DNA from: Aggregatilineales bacterium
Lineage (GTDB): Bacteria > Chloroflexota > Anaerolineae > Aggregatilineales > Ch27
Assembly (NCBI GenBank): GCA_029976005.1
Contig: JARKOQ010000123.1
Location: 1 to 49,785, forward strand
Direction: 5' to 3'
Length of the DNA stretch: 49,785 nt
Positions 1-7,037 of this stretch are shown here, one piece after another. Each line of letters begins with the position of its first letter. Position 1 is the stretch's first letter. Both the position numbers and the translations under genes were made by a program. The notes below the pieces were generated by a model. It was not told the origin of the DNA. It was given only the letters and a program-made list of their open reading frames with translations, and did no database searches.

Positions 1-1
1 C

Positions 2-289
2 GGGATCGTATGCGCGGTCGAGGGGCTGATCAGCGCGACGACCCTGGTCTGGCGCGACGCGCCGATGCTCTACCTGGTTTTCCTGGCGCGCCACGTCTCC
101 GGGGAGCCGACTCCGGACGGTCTCGAGACCAACGCCGCCGCCTTCTGGGGTCTGGACGATCTGCGCCGGATGCCCTTCGACGGCCAGAACGCTTTCCTGG
201 CGGAGCGCATCCTGACCGGCCAGGCCGGCCTGCTGAAGCCTTTTTCCCCCAGCGCGTGGCATCCCATGTACCGCACGACCTACGCCTGA
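2..289 (+). CDS. NUDIX hydrolase, C-terminal part (5' end outside window)
   Basis: The reading frame is open from the window edge to TGA at 287-289 and gives about 95 residues. The sequence ends in a typical NUDIX tail: a beta strand (LYLVFLARHV), an acidic 'GEPTPDGLET' segment, an aromatic 'FWGLDD' and a helix. NUDIX enzymes hydrolyse nucleoside diphosphates linked to another moiety. The GX5EX7REUXEEXGU catalytic box would lie upstream and cannot be seen, so the substrate is unknown. A large imperfect palindrome follows directly at 301-403. The family call rests only on this tail; another fold is possible but less likely. Confidence 0.7.
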   Translation, partial: GIVCAVEGLISATTLVWRDAPMLYLVFLARHVSGEPTPDGLETNAAAFWGLDDLRRMPFDGQNAFLAERILTGQAGLLKPFSPSAWHPMYRTTYA

Positions 290-300
290 AAGCAAAGGCA

Positions 301-403
301 ATGGGGCACGGATGACACGGATCAGGCACGGATTCTCACGGATTTTCAGTTAATGGTTGTATCCGCGAAAATCCGTGTATCATCCGTGTTATCCGTGCCC
401 CAT
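301..403. repeat. Imperfect palindrome built from CACGGAT words
   Basis: The left arm (301-322) and right arm (382-403) are inverted copies that match at 21 of 22 positions. Inner arms extend the pairing: CACGGAT words at about 9-11 base spacing on the left, ATCCGTG words on the right. The loop is about 20 bases near 347-366. It lies between the NUDIX gene and the convergent membrane-protein gene, so it could fold in transcripts from either side. It has no terminal U-run on the plus strand beyond a TTTTT at 406-410. It looks like a dispersed repeat rather than a simple terminator. Confidence 0.8.
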
Positions 404-414
404 TGTTTTTCACC

Positions 415-2337
415 TTACTCGATCACCCGCCAGACCTGTGCGCCGTCGAAGTCGATGACCAGCTCCAGGTAGGGCGCGTCCGCCACGGCCGAGGCCATCG
501 GCCATTCCCAGGCGAACGGCTCCCGCCAGCGCCACAGCCCCGCGAACGACTCCGGGTTCCCGATCACCTGCGGGACGAGCACGTAGTCCACCCCATACCG
601 CGCGAACAGAGCCGCGTTGGCCGGGTCGGCGGGATCGTTCCAGAAGGCCTCGAAGGCGGCCTGCACGGCTTCGGCGGCTTCCGTGTGGCGGAAGAAGGGC
701 TGCGGGCGGAAGTAGACCGTGTCGCGCTCGCCGATCACCGGGGCCCAGTCGCCTTCCTGCGGGCCGGGGAAGTTGAGGACGCGCGTTTCCGGCGGGGTGT
801 TGGCCTTCAGCCAGAGCATGGCCTGCACGTCGGCGTGGGAAGAAAACGCGCCGTAGAACCCGATCACACCCTTGCTGGCCGCGCGCAGCGGCTCCGCCAG
901 GATCGCCCCCAGGATCAGACCCAGCGCGGCGATTCCCATGGCGGGCCAGGCCAGCCGCCCGCTCCAGCGCCGGACGCGCCCCCAGCCGATCCGGCGGGCC
1001 AACCAGAGGATGGCCGTCGCGCCCAGGGTGGCGTAGGGGATGATCGGCCCGTGCCAGGCGATGCTAAACGGGTAATCGTACTTGAGCAGCGGGGCCAGCA
1101 GGCCCGGCAGCAGGCGCGGCAGTATCCCGGTCGTGCTGAAGTCGATCACGAGCACCAGCCATCCGATCATCAGCAGATCGAGCGGGGTGCGCCGCCGCGC
1201 GGCAATCGCTGCCCCGCCCAGGGCCAACGGCACGATCAGCCCGCCGTGCATGAAGACCAGGGTCTTCCAGTGTTCGGGGCTGATCTCGAATGGCGATTCG
1301 ATGCTGCTGCCCAGCAGGGGCAGGATGCGCCCCAGCCAGGGCAGGATGCCCAGCAGGGCCAGACCGGGGATCACCACCGCCAGGACGAGCCAGGTGCGCG
1401 AGGTGGGGCGTGGGCGGGCCAGCCAGAGCGTGCCCAGCCAGGGCACGTAGCCCAGGATCAGGATCAGGGTGGTATCGGGGTGGGTCAGGGGAACGGCGCT
1501 CAGGCATACCGCCGCGCAGAGCGCGTCCGGCCAGCGCCCACCGCGTTGGTAGCGCACCACGAAGGTCAGGAAGGCCAGGGCGAAGACCAGGGCCATCAGG
1601 GTGGTGTAGTGCGAGTCCATGGTGGCCGTCAGCAGCCCGACACCGAACAGGCCCATCAGCGCCAGGACGATCCCGGCATGGCGTGGCGGGCGGCCGGCGG
1701 CGTCCGTGCCCGCGTCGAGCCAGTCCTCGACCTCGTTGCCCAGGTCGTAGAGCAGCCACACGAACAGCAAGCCCAGCACGGCCGCAATGGCGGGCATGAT
1801 CACGTGCAGGCCGATTCCCAGCCGGTCGCTGAGGTAGGCGGCCAGGGCGATAAACCCCGGCGAATAGAGGTACTCGATCTCCGGGTGGAAGGGGGCCAGA
1901 CTGGTCAGGGAGCCGCCCTCGCGCAGGCTGTAGGCCAGATAGCCAAAGCCCTGGGCGTCGGTATCCAGCGGCACGGGCAGGATCAGCACGGGCAGGACGA
2001 ACAGGCCCAGCACCAGCCCGAAGAAGGCCAGTTCGCGCGCGCCGGGCCAGCCGATCTCGCGGCGCGCCGGGCGGGAGGCCAGCCTTCTGCCCAGGCCGGC
2101 CGCGACCAGGGCCGTGAGCCACAGGAAATCGAGGGCCGGGCTATCCCAGCCGAAGAGGGCCGCCAGGAAGAGCGCCCCGGTTATCACGAAGGCCAGGGTC
2201 AGGGCTGCCGCCAGACCGATGCGCGGGGCGGCGGCCTGGCGTGCCGTACCCGGCGGCAGGCCCGGCGCGAGCAGCACGCCCGCGCCCAGCACCGCCGCGC
2301 CGAAGATCAAGGTGGGGATCAGCGGGAAGATGGACAT
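415..2337 (-). CDS. Polytopic membrane protein, GT-C glycosyltransferase-like
   Basis: This 640-residue protein has about a dozen hydrophobic segments starting at residue 3. The first extracytoplasmic loop carries an acidic motif (LDTDAQGFGYLAYSL), a place where GT-C enzymes keep catalytic Asp residues. The C-terminal 130 residues are soluble and include 'WLKANTPPETRVLNF', 'ERDTVYFRPQ' and 'RYGVDYVLVP', the pattern of large GT-C-like or DUF6541-type membrane proteins. GT-C enzymes transfer sugars from lipid-phosphate donors outside the membrane. The substrate is unknown and the glycosyltransferase activity is inference. The ATG has no Shine-Dalgarno; a TACAAT -10 box ends 8 bases before it, so the mRNA may be leaderless. 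The gene stands alone and converges on the palindrome at 301-403. Confidence 0.6.
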   Translation of the reverse strand: MSIFPLIPTLIFGAAVLGAGVLLAPGLPPGTARQAAAPRIGLAAALTLAFVITGALFLAALFGWDSPALDFLWLTALVAAGLGRRLASRPARREIGWPGARELAFFGLVLGLFVLPVLILPVPLDTDAQGFGYLAYSLREGGSLTSLAPFHPEIEYLYSPGFIALAAYLSDRLGIGLHVIMPAIAAVLGLLFVWLLYDLGNEVEDWLDAGTDAAGRPPRHAGIVLALMGLFGVGLLTATMDSHYTTLMALVFALAFLTFVVRYQRGGRWPDALCAAVCLSAVPLTHPDTTLILILGYVPWLGTLWLARPRPTSRTWLVLAVVIPGLALLGILPWLGRILPLLGSSIESPFEISPEHWKTLVFMHGGLIVPLALGGAAIAARRRTPLDLLMIGWLVLVIDFSTTGILPRLLPGLLAPLLKYDYPFSIAWHGPIIPYATLGATAILWLARRIGWGRVRRWSGRLAWPAMGIAALGLILGAILAEPLRAASKGVIGFYGAFSSHADVQAMLWLKANTPPETRVLNFPGPQEGDWAPVIGERDTVYFRPQPFFRHTEAAEAVQAAFEAFWNDPADPANAALFARYGVDYVLVPQVIGNPESFAGLWRWREPFAWEWPMASAVADAPYLELVIDFDGAQVWRVIE

Positions 2338-2345
2338 GGGCCGGA

Positions 2346-2351
2346 ATTGTA
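2346..2351 (-). promoter_or_regulatory. -10 box TACAAT for the GT-C-like gene
   Basis: TACAAT on the minus strand is separated from the ATG at 2337 by only 8 bases. With normal promoter geometry transcription would start within a few bases of the ATG. No convincing -35 was found. Confidence 0.45.
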
Positions 2352-2602
2352 GCGGGGGCGGGGCGAAGCGCCAAATCTCATTCTGGATGGAAATAGCCGG
2401 AAAGTTTTTGCAAGGTCATGTCCGCCACGATCATTGGGTTTGTCCGGCATCTGTAAGAACGTCCGTTTTCTGTTAGCAAGAAAATGTCCTATTTTGAAGT
2501 TACGGGTCTCGCGGTGTCCGGTTTCGGGCTGAGTGTTGAGACGCCTCCGGAAATTGTGAGGATTTGGTAGGTTCGGAGACTTCTCCTTTTGCCAGAACGG
2601 GC

Positions 2603-2608
2603 TATAAT
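2603..2608 (+). promoter_or_regulatory. -10 box TATAAT upstream of the LysM lipoprotein gene
   Basis: Perfect TATAAT. An ATG lies 7 bases downstream (2616) in a different frame from the lipoprotein gene, whose ATG is at 2656. The predicted leader is about 40 bases without a clear Shine-Dalgarno. Confidence 0.55.
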
Positions 2609-2655
2609 GTGGGATATGACGCCGTTTTTGTTGGATATTTGGGATATCGGCCGCA

Positions 2656-3684
2656 ATGGGGCGCTGGGGCTGGCGAGAAATTGCCACGCTACTTGTGACA
2701 GTCTGGGTGATGGCCGCGTGCGGGCCGCTCCTGCCTGCGGAACCGCCGCAGCCGGATAGTTCCGCCACGGCTGCCCTGCGCCTCAGTACAGGCTCGCCGC
2801 CACCCGCCACACCGCGCACCCCCGGTGCCGAGACGCCCGCCGCCCCTACGGCCCGCGCCTCTCAGGCGTCGGGGTCTTCTCCTTCAGGCTTTGAAGCGAC
2901 CCCCTTCTATTACACCGTGCTGCCTGGCGAGACGCTGGCCGGGATTGCCGCGCGCTTCGGCGTGGCCCCGGAGGCGATCCAGGAAGGGAACGGCCTCGAC
3001 TCGCCAGAGCTTCAACCCGGCCAGATGGTGTTCATCCCCCTGCAAGCCGCCATCGGCGCGCCGACCGAGACCCTGGTTCGCTTCGTGATGACCAATACCC
3101 CGCCGCCGCTGGCGCTGGCCGCGCCAACTTGCCTGCGCACCTCCGCCGACGAGGTGCTGTGCATCGGTTGGATCGAGAATCCCCTGGATCGCCCGATTAC
3201 CGGGGTGCGGATCGAGACGATCCTGCACAGCGTCGACGGCGCGGTGCTCGATCAGCGCATCGCGACCCTGGTTCAGCAGGCGGTGCTGCCCGCCGAGGGC
3301 GCGCCCTACGCGGTACGCTTCCCGGCCGGGCTGCGCGCCTTCACCTGGGCGGAGGCCCAGGTGCTGGCCGCCGACCTCACCGGCTTCGACCGGCTGGGCA
3401 GCGTGCCGCTGACCATCACCACCAGCCGCCAGTCCGAGCAGGACGGGCTGATCCGGGTGTGGGGCGCGGCCCGCCACGATGGCCAGGGTACCCTGACCGA
3501 CCTGCTGGTCACGATCGCGTTGTTCGATCAGACCGGGCGGATTTCCGGCTTCCGGGTGGATCGCCCGCCGGGCCGCCTGGAGCCGGGCGACTCGCTTCAG
3601 ATCGACCTGCTGATCACGCCGCTGCTGGCCGGGACGGCCCGCCACATCGTCTATGCCGAGGGGCGGCCGGTGGCGAGTCAGTAA
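2656..3684 (+). CDS. LysM-domain lipoprotein
   Basis: This 342-residue exported protein has an N-terminal hydrophobic stretch ending in a lipobox (MAAC, Cys22). A Pro/Ala/Thr-rich linker runs to about residue 84. A single LysM domain follows at about 85-130, with typical features (YYTVLPGETLAGIAARFGV, then PGQMVFIPL). LysM binds N-acetylglucosamine-containing glycans such as peptidoglycan. The C-terminal 200 residues form a beta-rich region with no recognised name; its two similar halves ('IGWIENPLDRPITGVRIET' and 'DLLVTIALFDQTGRISGF') resemble FxLYD-type immunoglobulin-like domains. The role is probably attachment to the wall or envelope. Nothing in the context gives a more specific job. Confidence 0.8.
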   Translation: MGRWGWREIATLLVTVWVMAACGPLLPAEPPQPDSSATAALRLSTGSPPPATPRTPGAETPAAPTARASQASGSSPSGFEATPFYYTVLPGETLAGIAARFGVAPEAIQEGNGLDSPELQPGQMVFIPLQAAIGAPTETLVRFVMTNTPPPLALAAPTCLRTSADEVLCIGWIENPLDRPITGVRIETILHSVDGAVLDQRIATLVQQAVLPAEGAPYAVRFPAGLRAFTWAEAQVLAADLTGFDRLGSVPLTITTSRQSEQDGLIRVWGAARHDGQGTLTDLLVTIALFDQTGRISGFRVDRPPGRLEPGDSLQIDLLITPLLAGTARHIVYAEGRPVASQ

Positions 3685-3759
3685 CTATCTCGCAGGCCGG
3701 AAAAACAGAACGGCGACCTGGGCAGGTCGCCGCGAGTCGCGTCACGGAAGCTGGCGGGG

Positions 3760-4398
3760 TCAGGCGGATGGATCGAAGGTGGGGGGCGTCATCAGCCCAT
3801 CCTGGCGGGTCGCGTCGTCGATGTTGGCCAGGGCTTCCCCCGCGAAACGGCACAGCAGCATCAGCAGGGCCTGATCCAGGTCATCGAACGGCTCGTCGCC
3901 CGGCGTATTGAGTACCTCGACCACGCCCAGCACGCGGCCGTTGCCGATCAGTGGGGCGGCCGCGATCGACTGGGTGCGGAAGTTGGATTCCTCGTCCATG
4001 CGGGCCGAGAAGCGCGGATCGGTGCGTGCGTCGCGCACCATGCAGGCCTTGCCGGTCGCCGCGACCCAGCCGGCGATGCCCTCCTTGGGCTTGAGCCGCC
4101 GGCCGATCAGCGAGCGGGCCGAGCCGTGCACGATGACGAATTCCAGCTCGCCCGTTTCGTCGTCCATCAGGAGCAGCGAGCCGTCCGGCGCGGACAGCAG
4201 GTCGAGGGTCTGGCTGACGATTTCGCTCAACAGGCGCAGCAGGTCTTCGTTGGTCTTGTATTTTTCCTCGGCGTCCGCCAGCGATTGCAGGGCGGTGACG
4301 AAGCTGCGCAGGTTGTACAGCTCGCTGCGCAGGGTGTCGTTTTCGCCCCGCAGGCGGTTGATCTCCGTCTGAAGCAACTGAGTCGGATTGCTGACCAT
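3760..4398 (-). CDS. GAF-domain protein with N-terminal coiled coil
   Basis: This 212-residue soluble protein starts with a coiled coil (about 8-50, 'LQTEINRLRGENDTLRSEL') and carries one GAF domain at about 55-195. GAF hallmarks include 'SLLLMDDETGELEFVIVHG', 'GIAGWVAATGK', 'DPRFSARMDE' and 'AAPLIGNGRVLGVVEVLN'. GAF domains bind small ligands or mediate dimerisation. There is no output domain, so it probably regulates a partner through the coiled coil. The start at 4398 was chosen because a GAGGAGAG Shine-Dalgarno lies about 8 bases upstream; an upstream ATG at 4437 lacks this. A TACACT -10 box lies at 4428-4433. The ligand is unknown. Confidence 0.8.
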   Translation of the reverse strand: MVSNPTQLLQTEINRLRGENDTLRSELYNLRSFVTALQSLADAEEKYKTNEDLLRLLSEIVSQTLDLLSAPDGSLLLMDDETGELEFVIVHGSARSLIGRRLKPKEGIAGWVAATGKACMVRDARTDPRFSARMDEESNFRTQSIAAAPLIGNGRVLGVVEVLNTPGDEPFDDLDQALLMLLCRFAGEALANIDDATRQDGLMTPPTFDPSA

Positions 4399-4467
4399 GT
4401 TTGGCTCTCCTCCTCTATCCTGTCGCCAGTGTAGCATTGTTTTGGCGGGGGCGATACTTCTTCAAAA

Positions 4468-4502
4468 CGGTGATTGGTTCCTGGTCGCTGGTTACCGGCT
4501 AA
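4468..4502. repeat. Heptad repeat block, YGGYNNN type, five units
   Basis: Units CGGTGAT, TGGTTCC, TGGTCGC, TGGTTAC and CGGCTAA follow without a gap. It lies between the GAF and GT4 genes. The neighbouring bases (4516-4553) can form a GGACGGG/CCCGTCC hairpin without a U-run. Confidence 0.6.
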
Positions 4503-4596
4503 AGCGGAGGGCAGGCGCGGGCCGTCGGGACGGGGCACTGGCCCGTCCGGGCGAGGGCAATGCAGCTATCCTCCTGGTGAGCTGACGTGGCGTGGT

Positions 4597-5790
4597 TCAG
4601 CGCCGGGCGACGATCGCGTCCAGGGCTGCGGCCACTTTTGCGCTGTAGTGCCCGACGGTGAACCGGGCCAGGACGCGCGCCCGCCCGGCGCGGCCCATCC
4701 GCGCCCGCAGGTCCGGGTCGTCCAGCAGGCGGCGCACGGCCTGCGCCAATGCGTCTGGATCGCGCGGGGGGACCAGGAAGCCCGTCTCGCCGTCGACGAC
4801 CGTCTCGTTCGGGCCGCCCACGTTGGTGCTGACCACCGGGATTTCGCAGGCCATCGCCTCCAGGTGGGCCATGCCGAGCGACTCGAAGTCCGAGGCGCAG
4901 ACCAGCACATCGCTGGCGTTGAGGAGCTGCTGCGGCGTGTCGGAGAAGCCGGTGAAGATCACCTGCGCGCGCAGGCACGGGTCGCCCATCACCAGGTCGT
5001 GAATGGCGGCCTTGTGGCGGTCGCCGGCCAGGCCGTCCAGGACGTTATCCCCCACGACCAGGAAGCGCGCCTGGGGGTAGTCCGGAGCCAGGCGGGCCGC
5101 CATCCGCATGAAATTCAGGTGGCCCTTGACCGGCTGGAATCGCCCCAGGATTGTGATCACCGGCGCGTCCGGCGGGATGCCGAGGTCGGCGCGGGTCGCG
5201 CGGCGGGCCGCGCCGCCGTCCTCGGCGGGCCGGAAGCGGGCCGTGTCGATCCCGTAGTAGGCCACCTCGACCCGGTCGGGCGGCATGAACGGCGGATTGC
5301 CCAGGAAGCCGTCCCGGGTCCAGGCGGAGTTGGCGAAGCAGTGGGCGGCCGCCTGGAACGGAGCGCGCTGCCAGGGGTAGGGGTGCGTCCAGGGGCCGTG
5401 CGAGAGCCAGACCCAGGGCAGAGTCAGCGGGCGGCAGGCGGCGGCCACGTAGGCGATGCTGTGAAAATCGGGCAGGGCGATCGCGATCCGTTCCTGGCGG
5501 AGCAGCGCGGCGATCCTGCCCACCACGGGGAAGCGCCCCCACACCGCCGGGACGAAGATCGGCATGGCTGCCCGCCAGGGGATGACGTGCACCGGCCAGC
5601 CCTGCTCCCGCCAGCGGCGGATGTACTGGCCCTCCCGCGGGCAAAGCAGGTGCGGCGTCCAGCGGGCGGGGTCCAGGCCGCGCACCATCTCGAAGGTGCT
5701 GGTTTCGCCGCCGCCCAATCCGATGTAGGTGGAGACGAAAAGGATCGGGATGGGCGACTGCGGTGCGGATGGGGAACGATCGTCGGTCAT
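4597..5790 (-). CDS. GT4-family glycosyltransferase
   Basis: This 397-residue protein has the GT-B fold of family GT4, retaining enzymes that use nucleotide sugars at the cytoplasmic membrane face. The N-terminal half begins 'PILFVSTYIGLGGGETS', the acceptor-side glycine loop. The C-terminal half has 'ILGRFQPVKGH', 'VLVCASDFESLGMAHLEAM' with the EX7E donor motif, and 'PVVSTNVGGPNETV'. The acceptor is unknown; cell-surface glycan synthesis is a likely role. The start at MTDDRSPSAP was preferred because the upstream ATG at 5826 overlaps a TACAAT -10 box (5825-5830). The CBS-domain gene starts divergently across a spacer of about 140 bp, so the two promoters are nearly back to back. Confidence 0.85.
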   Translation of the reverse strand: MTDDRSPSAPQSPIPILFVSTYIGLGGGETSTFEMVRGLDPARWTPHLLCPREGQYIRRWREQGWPVHVIPWRAAMPIFVPAVWGRFPVVGRIAALLRQERIAIALPDFHSIAYVAAACRPLTLPWVWLSHGPWTHPYPWQRAPFQAAAHCFANSAWTRDGFLGNPPFMPPDRVEVAYYGIDTARFRPAEDGGAARRATRADLGIPPDAPVITILGRFQPVKGHLNFMRMAARLAPDYPQARFLVVGDNVLDGLAGDRHKAAIHDLVMGDPCLRAQVIFTGFSDTPQQLLNASDVLVCASDFESLGMAHLEAMACEIPVVSTNVGGPNETVVDGETGFLVPPRDPDALAQAVRRLLDDPDLRARMGRAGRARVLARFTVGHYSAKVAAALDAIVARR

Positions 5791-5888
5791 AAGGCGTCTT
5801 TCGCGTGCATGCTCAACGCCGCCCATTGTACCATTGAGCCGCGCCCCCTGGGGCAAGGTCAGAATTCGGCTCTAGGCGGGCGGCTTCA

Positions 5889-5897
5889 TGGTATCAT
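5889..5897 (+). promoter_or_regulatory. Extended -10 promoter (TGG-TATCAT) of the CBS gene
   Basis: TG at 5889-5890 followed by TATCAT at 5892-5897 fits an extended -10 element. It faces away from the TACAAT of the glycosyltransferase gene at 5825-5830. The CBS gene ATG is 37 bases downstream. Confidence 0.45.
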
Positions 5898-5934
5898 TCG
5901 AACAGGATGACTCAGGGATACGAGGGAGCAAAGC

Positions 5935-6513
5935 ATGAGCGACCCCGAACTCCAGGCGGAGATGACCCGTCTGGTGGCCGAAAACCGGCGATTGCAGCGG
6001 GCGATCGACGCGGTGATGGATGAAGTCGACACTGTGACGCGGGTGCGCATCGCCCTGAGCGTCACCGGCCGCTGCCACCTGTGCGTGCGCGAGGTCATGA
6101 CCGCCAACCCCCAGACCGTGCGGATGGGCGACAGCCTGCGCACGGCCCTGGATCGCTGCCAGGCGGGCGGATTCCGGCGGCTGCCGGTGGTGGACGCGGC
6201 CGGCCGTCTGGCCGGGATCGTGACCGACCGCGACCTGCGCCTGGCGGTCAACTCCCCGCTGGTGCTCCACGAGCGCTGGCAGGATCAGATGCTGCTGGAC
6301 CGGGTGGCGGTCGAGGTGTGCATGACCCCCGATCCGATCGTCACCACGCCGGAGACGCCGGTCTGGCAGGTGGCGCACACCCTGCGGGAGAAGAAGATCG
6401 GCGGCCTGCCGGTGCTGGACGGGCAGGGGCACCTGGTGGGCATCATCACGGAGACCGACTTGCTGCGCGTCTTCGAGGCGGCCCTCACCGCCGCCGCGCA
6501 GCAGATTTCTTGA
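5935..6513 (+). CDS. Tandem CBS-domain protein
   Basis: This 192-residue soluble protein begins with a short coiled coil (about 5-35). Two CBS motifs then form one Bateman module. The first has 'VREVMTANPQTVRMGDSL' and 'FRRLPVVDAAGRLAGIVTDRDL'. The second has 'VEVCMTPDPIVTTPETPV' and 'GGLPVLDGQGHLVGIITETDLL'. Such modules bind adenosine nucleotides and act as energy or redox sensors. No catalytic domain is attached, so it probably regulates a partner protein. The start has a GAGGGAGC Shine-Dalgarno about 6 bases upstream. It is monocistronic, ending before a convergent MNT gene. Confidence 0.88.
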   Translation: MSDPELQAEMTRLVAENRRLQRAIDAVMDEVDTVTRVRIALSVTGRCHLCVREVMTANPQTVRMGDSLRTALDRCQAGGFRRLPVVDAAGRLAGIVTDRDLRLAVNSPLVLHERWQDQMLLDRVAVEVCMTPDPIVTTPETPVWQVAHTLREKKIGGLPVLDGQGHLVGIITETDLLRVFEAALTAAAQQIS

Positions 6514-6593
6514 GATGATTTGGCTTGGAACTGACAGGGGGGCAGAAAAATGCGGGTTGCTCTCCAGGGGGATTTCCGCAAGGGGTCTTGCAA

Positions 6594-6884
6594 TCAGGGA
6601 CAGATCGGCCGGGCCGTCTCCAGGACATCCTGGCGGAAGTAGCGGCTCAAGCCTGCTGGGGTGCTCAAATCGACCCGGCGGCCGAGGAGGGCAGTCAGCT
6701 CGTTTTCCAGCGCCCCGATTTTGAACCCGATCACGGCCCCGGACTCAAACTCCACCAGGACGTCGATATCACTATCCGAGCGCAGTTCTCCTCGCAAAGC
6801 CGAGCCAAAGAGCGACAGCCGCAAGACGTGATAACGCTGGCAGATTTCAGCGATTTTGTCTGTGGGCAGAATCAAGTCGGCCAT
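6594..6884 (-). CDS. MNT-type minimal nucleotidyltransferase (solo)
   Basis: This 96-residue protein has the polymerase-beta nucleotidyltransferase core: 'LFGSALRGEL' followed by 'SDSDIDVLVEF', giving the GS and DXD motifs that bind metal and nucleotide. The family includes MntA antitoxins that AMPylate HEPN ribonuclease toxins. Here no HEPN gene is next to it on either side, so it is an orphan. The downstream minus-strand frame (6285-6593) overlaps the CBS gene and is not HEPN-like. A TATAGT -10 box at 6896-6901 ends 11 bases before the ATG and there is no Shine-Dalgarno. The target is unknown. Confidence 0.8.
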   Translation of the reverse strand: MADLILPTDKIAEICQRYHVLRLSLFGSALRGELRSDSDIDVLVEFESGAVIGFKIGALENELTALLGRRVDLSTPAGLSRYFRQDVLETARPICP

Positions 6885-6895
6885 GGTGGACTCTC

Positions 6896-6901
6896 ACTAT
6901 A
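6896..6901 (-). promoter_or_regulatory. -10 box TATAGT of the solo MNT gene
   Basis: TATAGT on the minus strand lies 11 bases before the ATG at 6884, giving a very short or absent leader. Confidence 0.4.
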
Positions 6902-7037
6902 CTCATCTGAGACGATCATACAGTGAGCCGGCCCGCGTGCCAATGCGCCCGCTGGCAGTCTGCGGGTGAGGCAAGCTGGACGAGGCCAAACGGGGCGGAG
7001 GCCCGTCCCTGCGGACGGCTGTGAACGGATGACTCCC

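Noticed and set aside
403..2352. A 649-codon plus-strand frame opposite the GT-C-like membrane gene
   Set aside because: The minus-strand frame has clear membrane helices and a promoter; the plus frame is hydrophilic, Gln/Arg/Gly-rich and shows no structure.
4516..4553. Hairpin after the GT4 gene as an intrinsic terminator
   Set aside because: The stem is good but there is no T-run on the relevant strand.
6285..6593. A minus-strand frame next to the solo MNT gene as a possible HEPN partner
   Set aside because: It overlaps the CBS gene almost entirely and lacks the HEPN RX4-6H motif.
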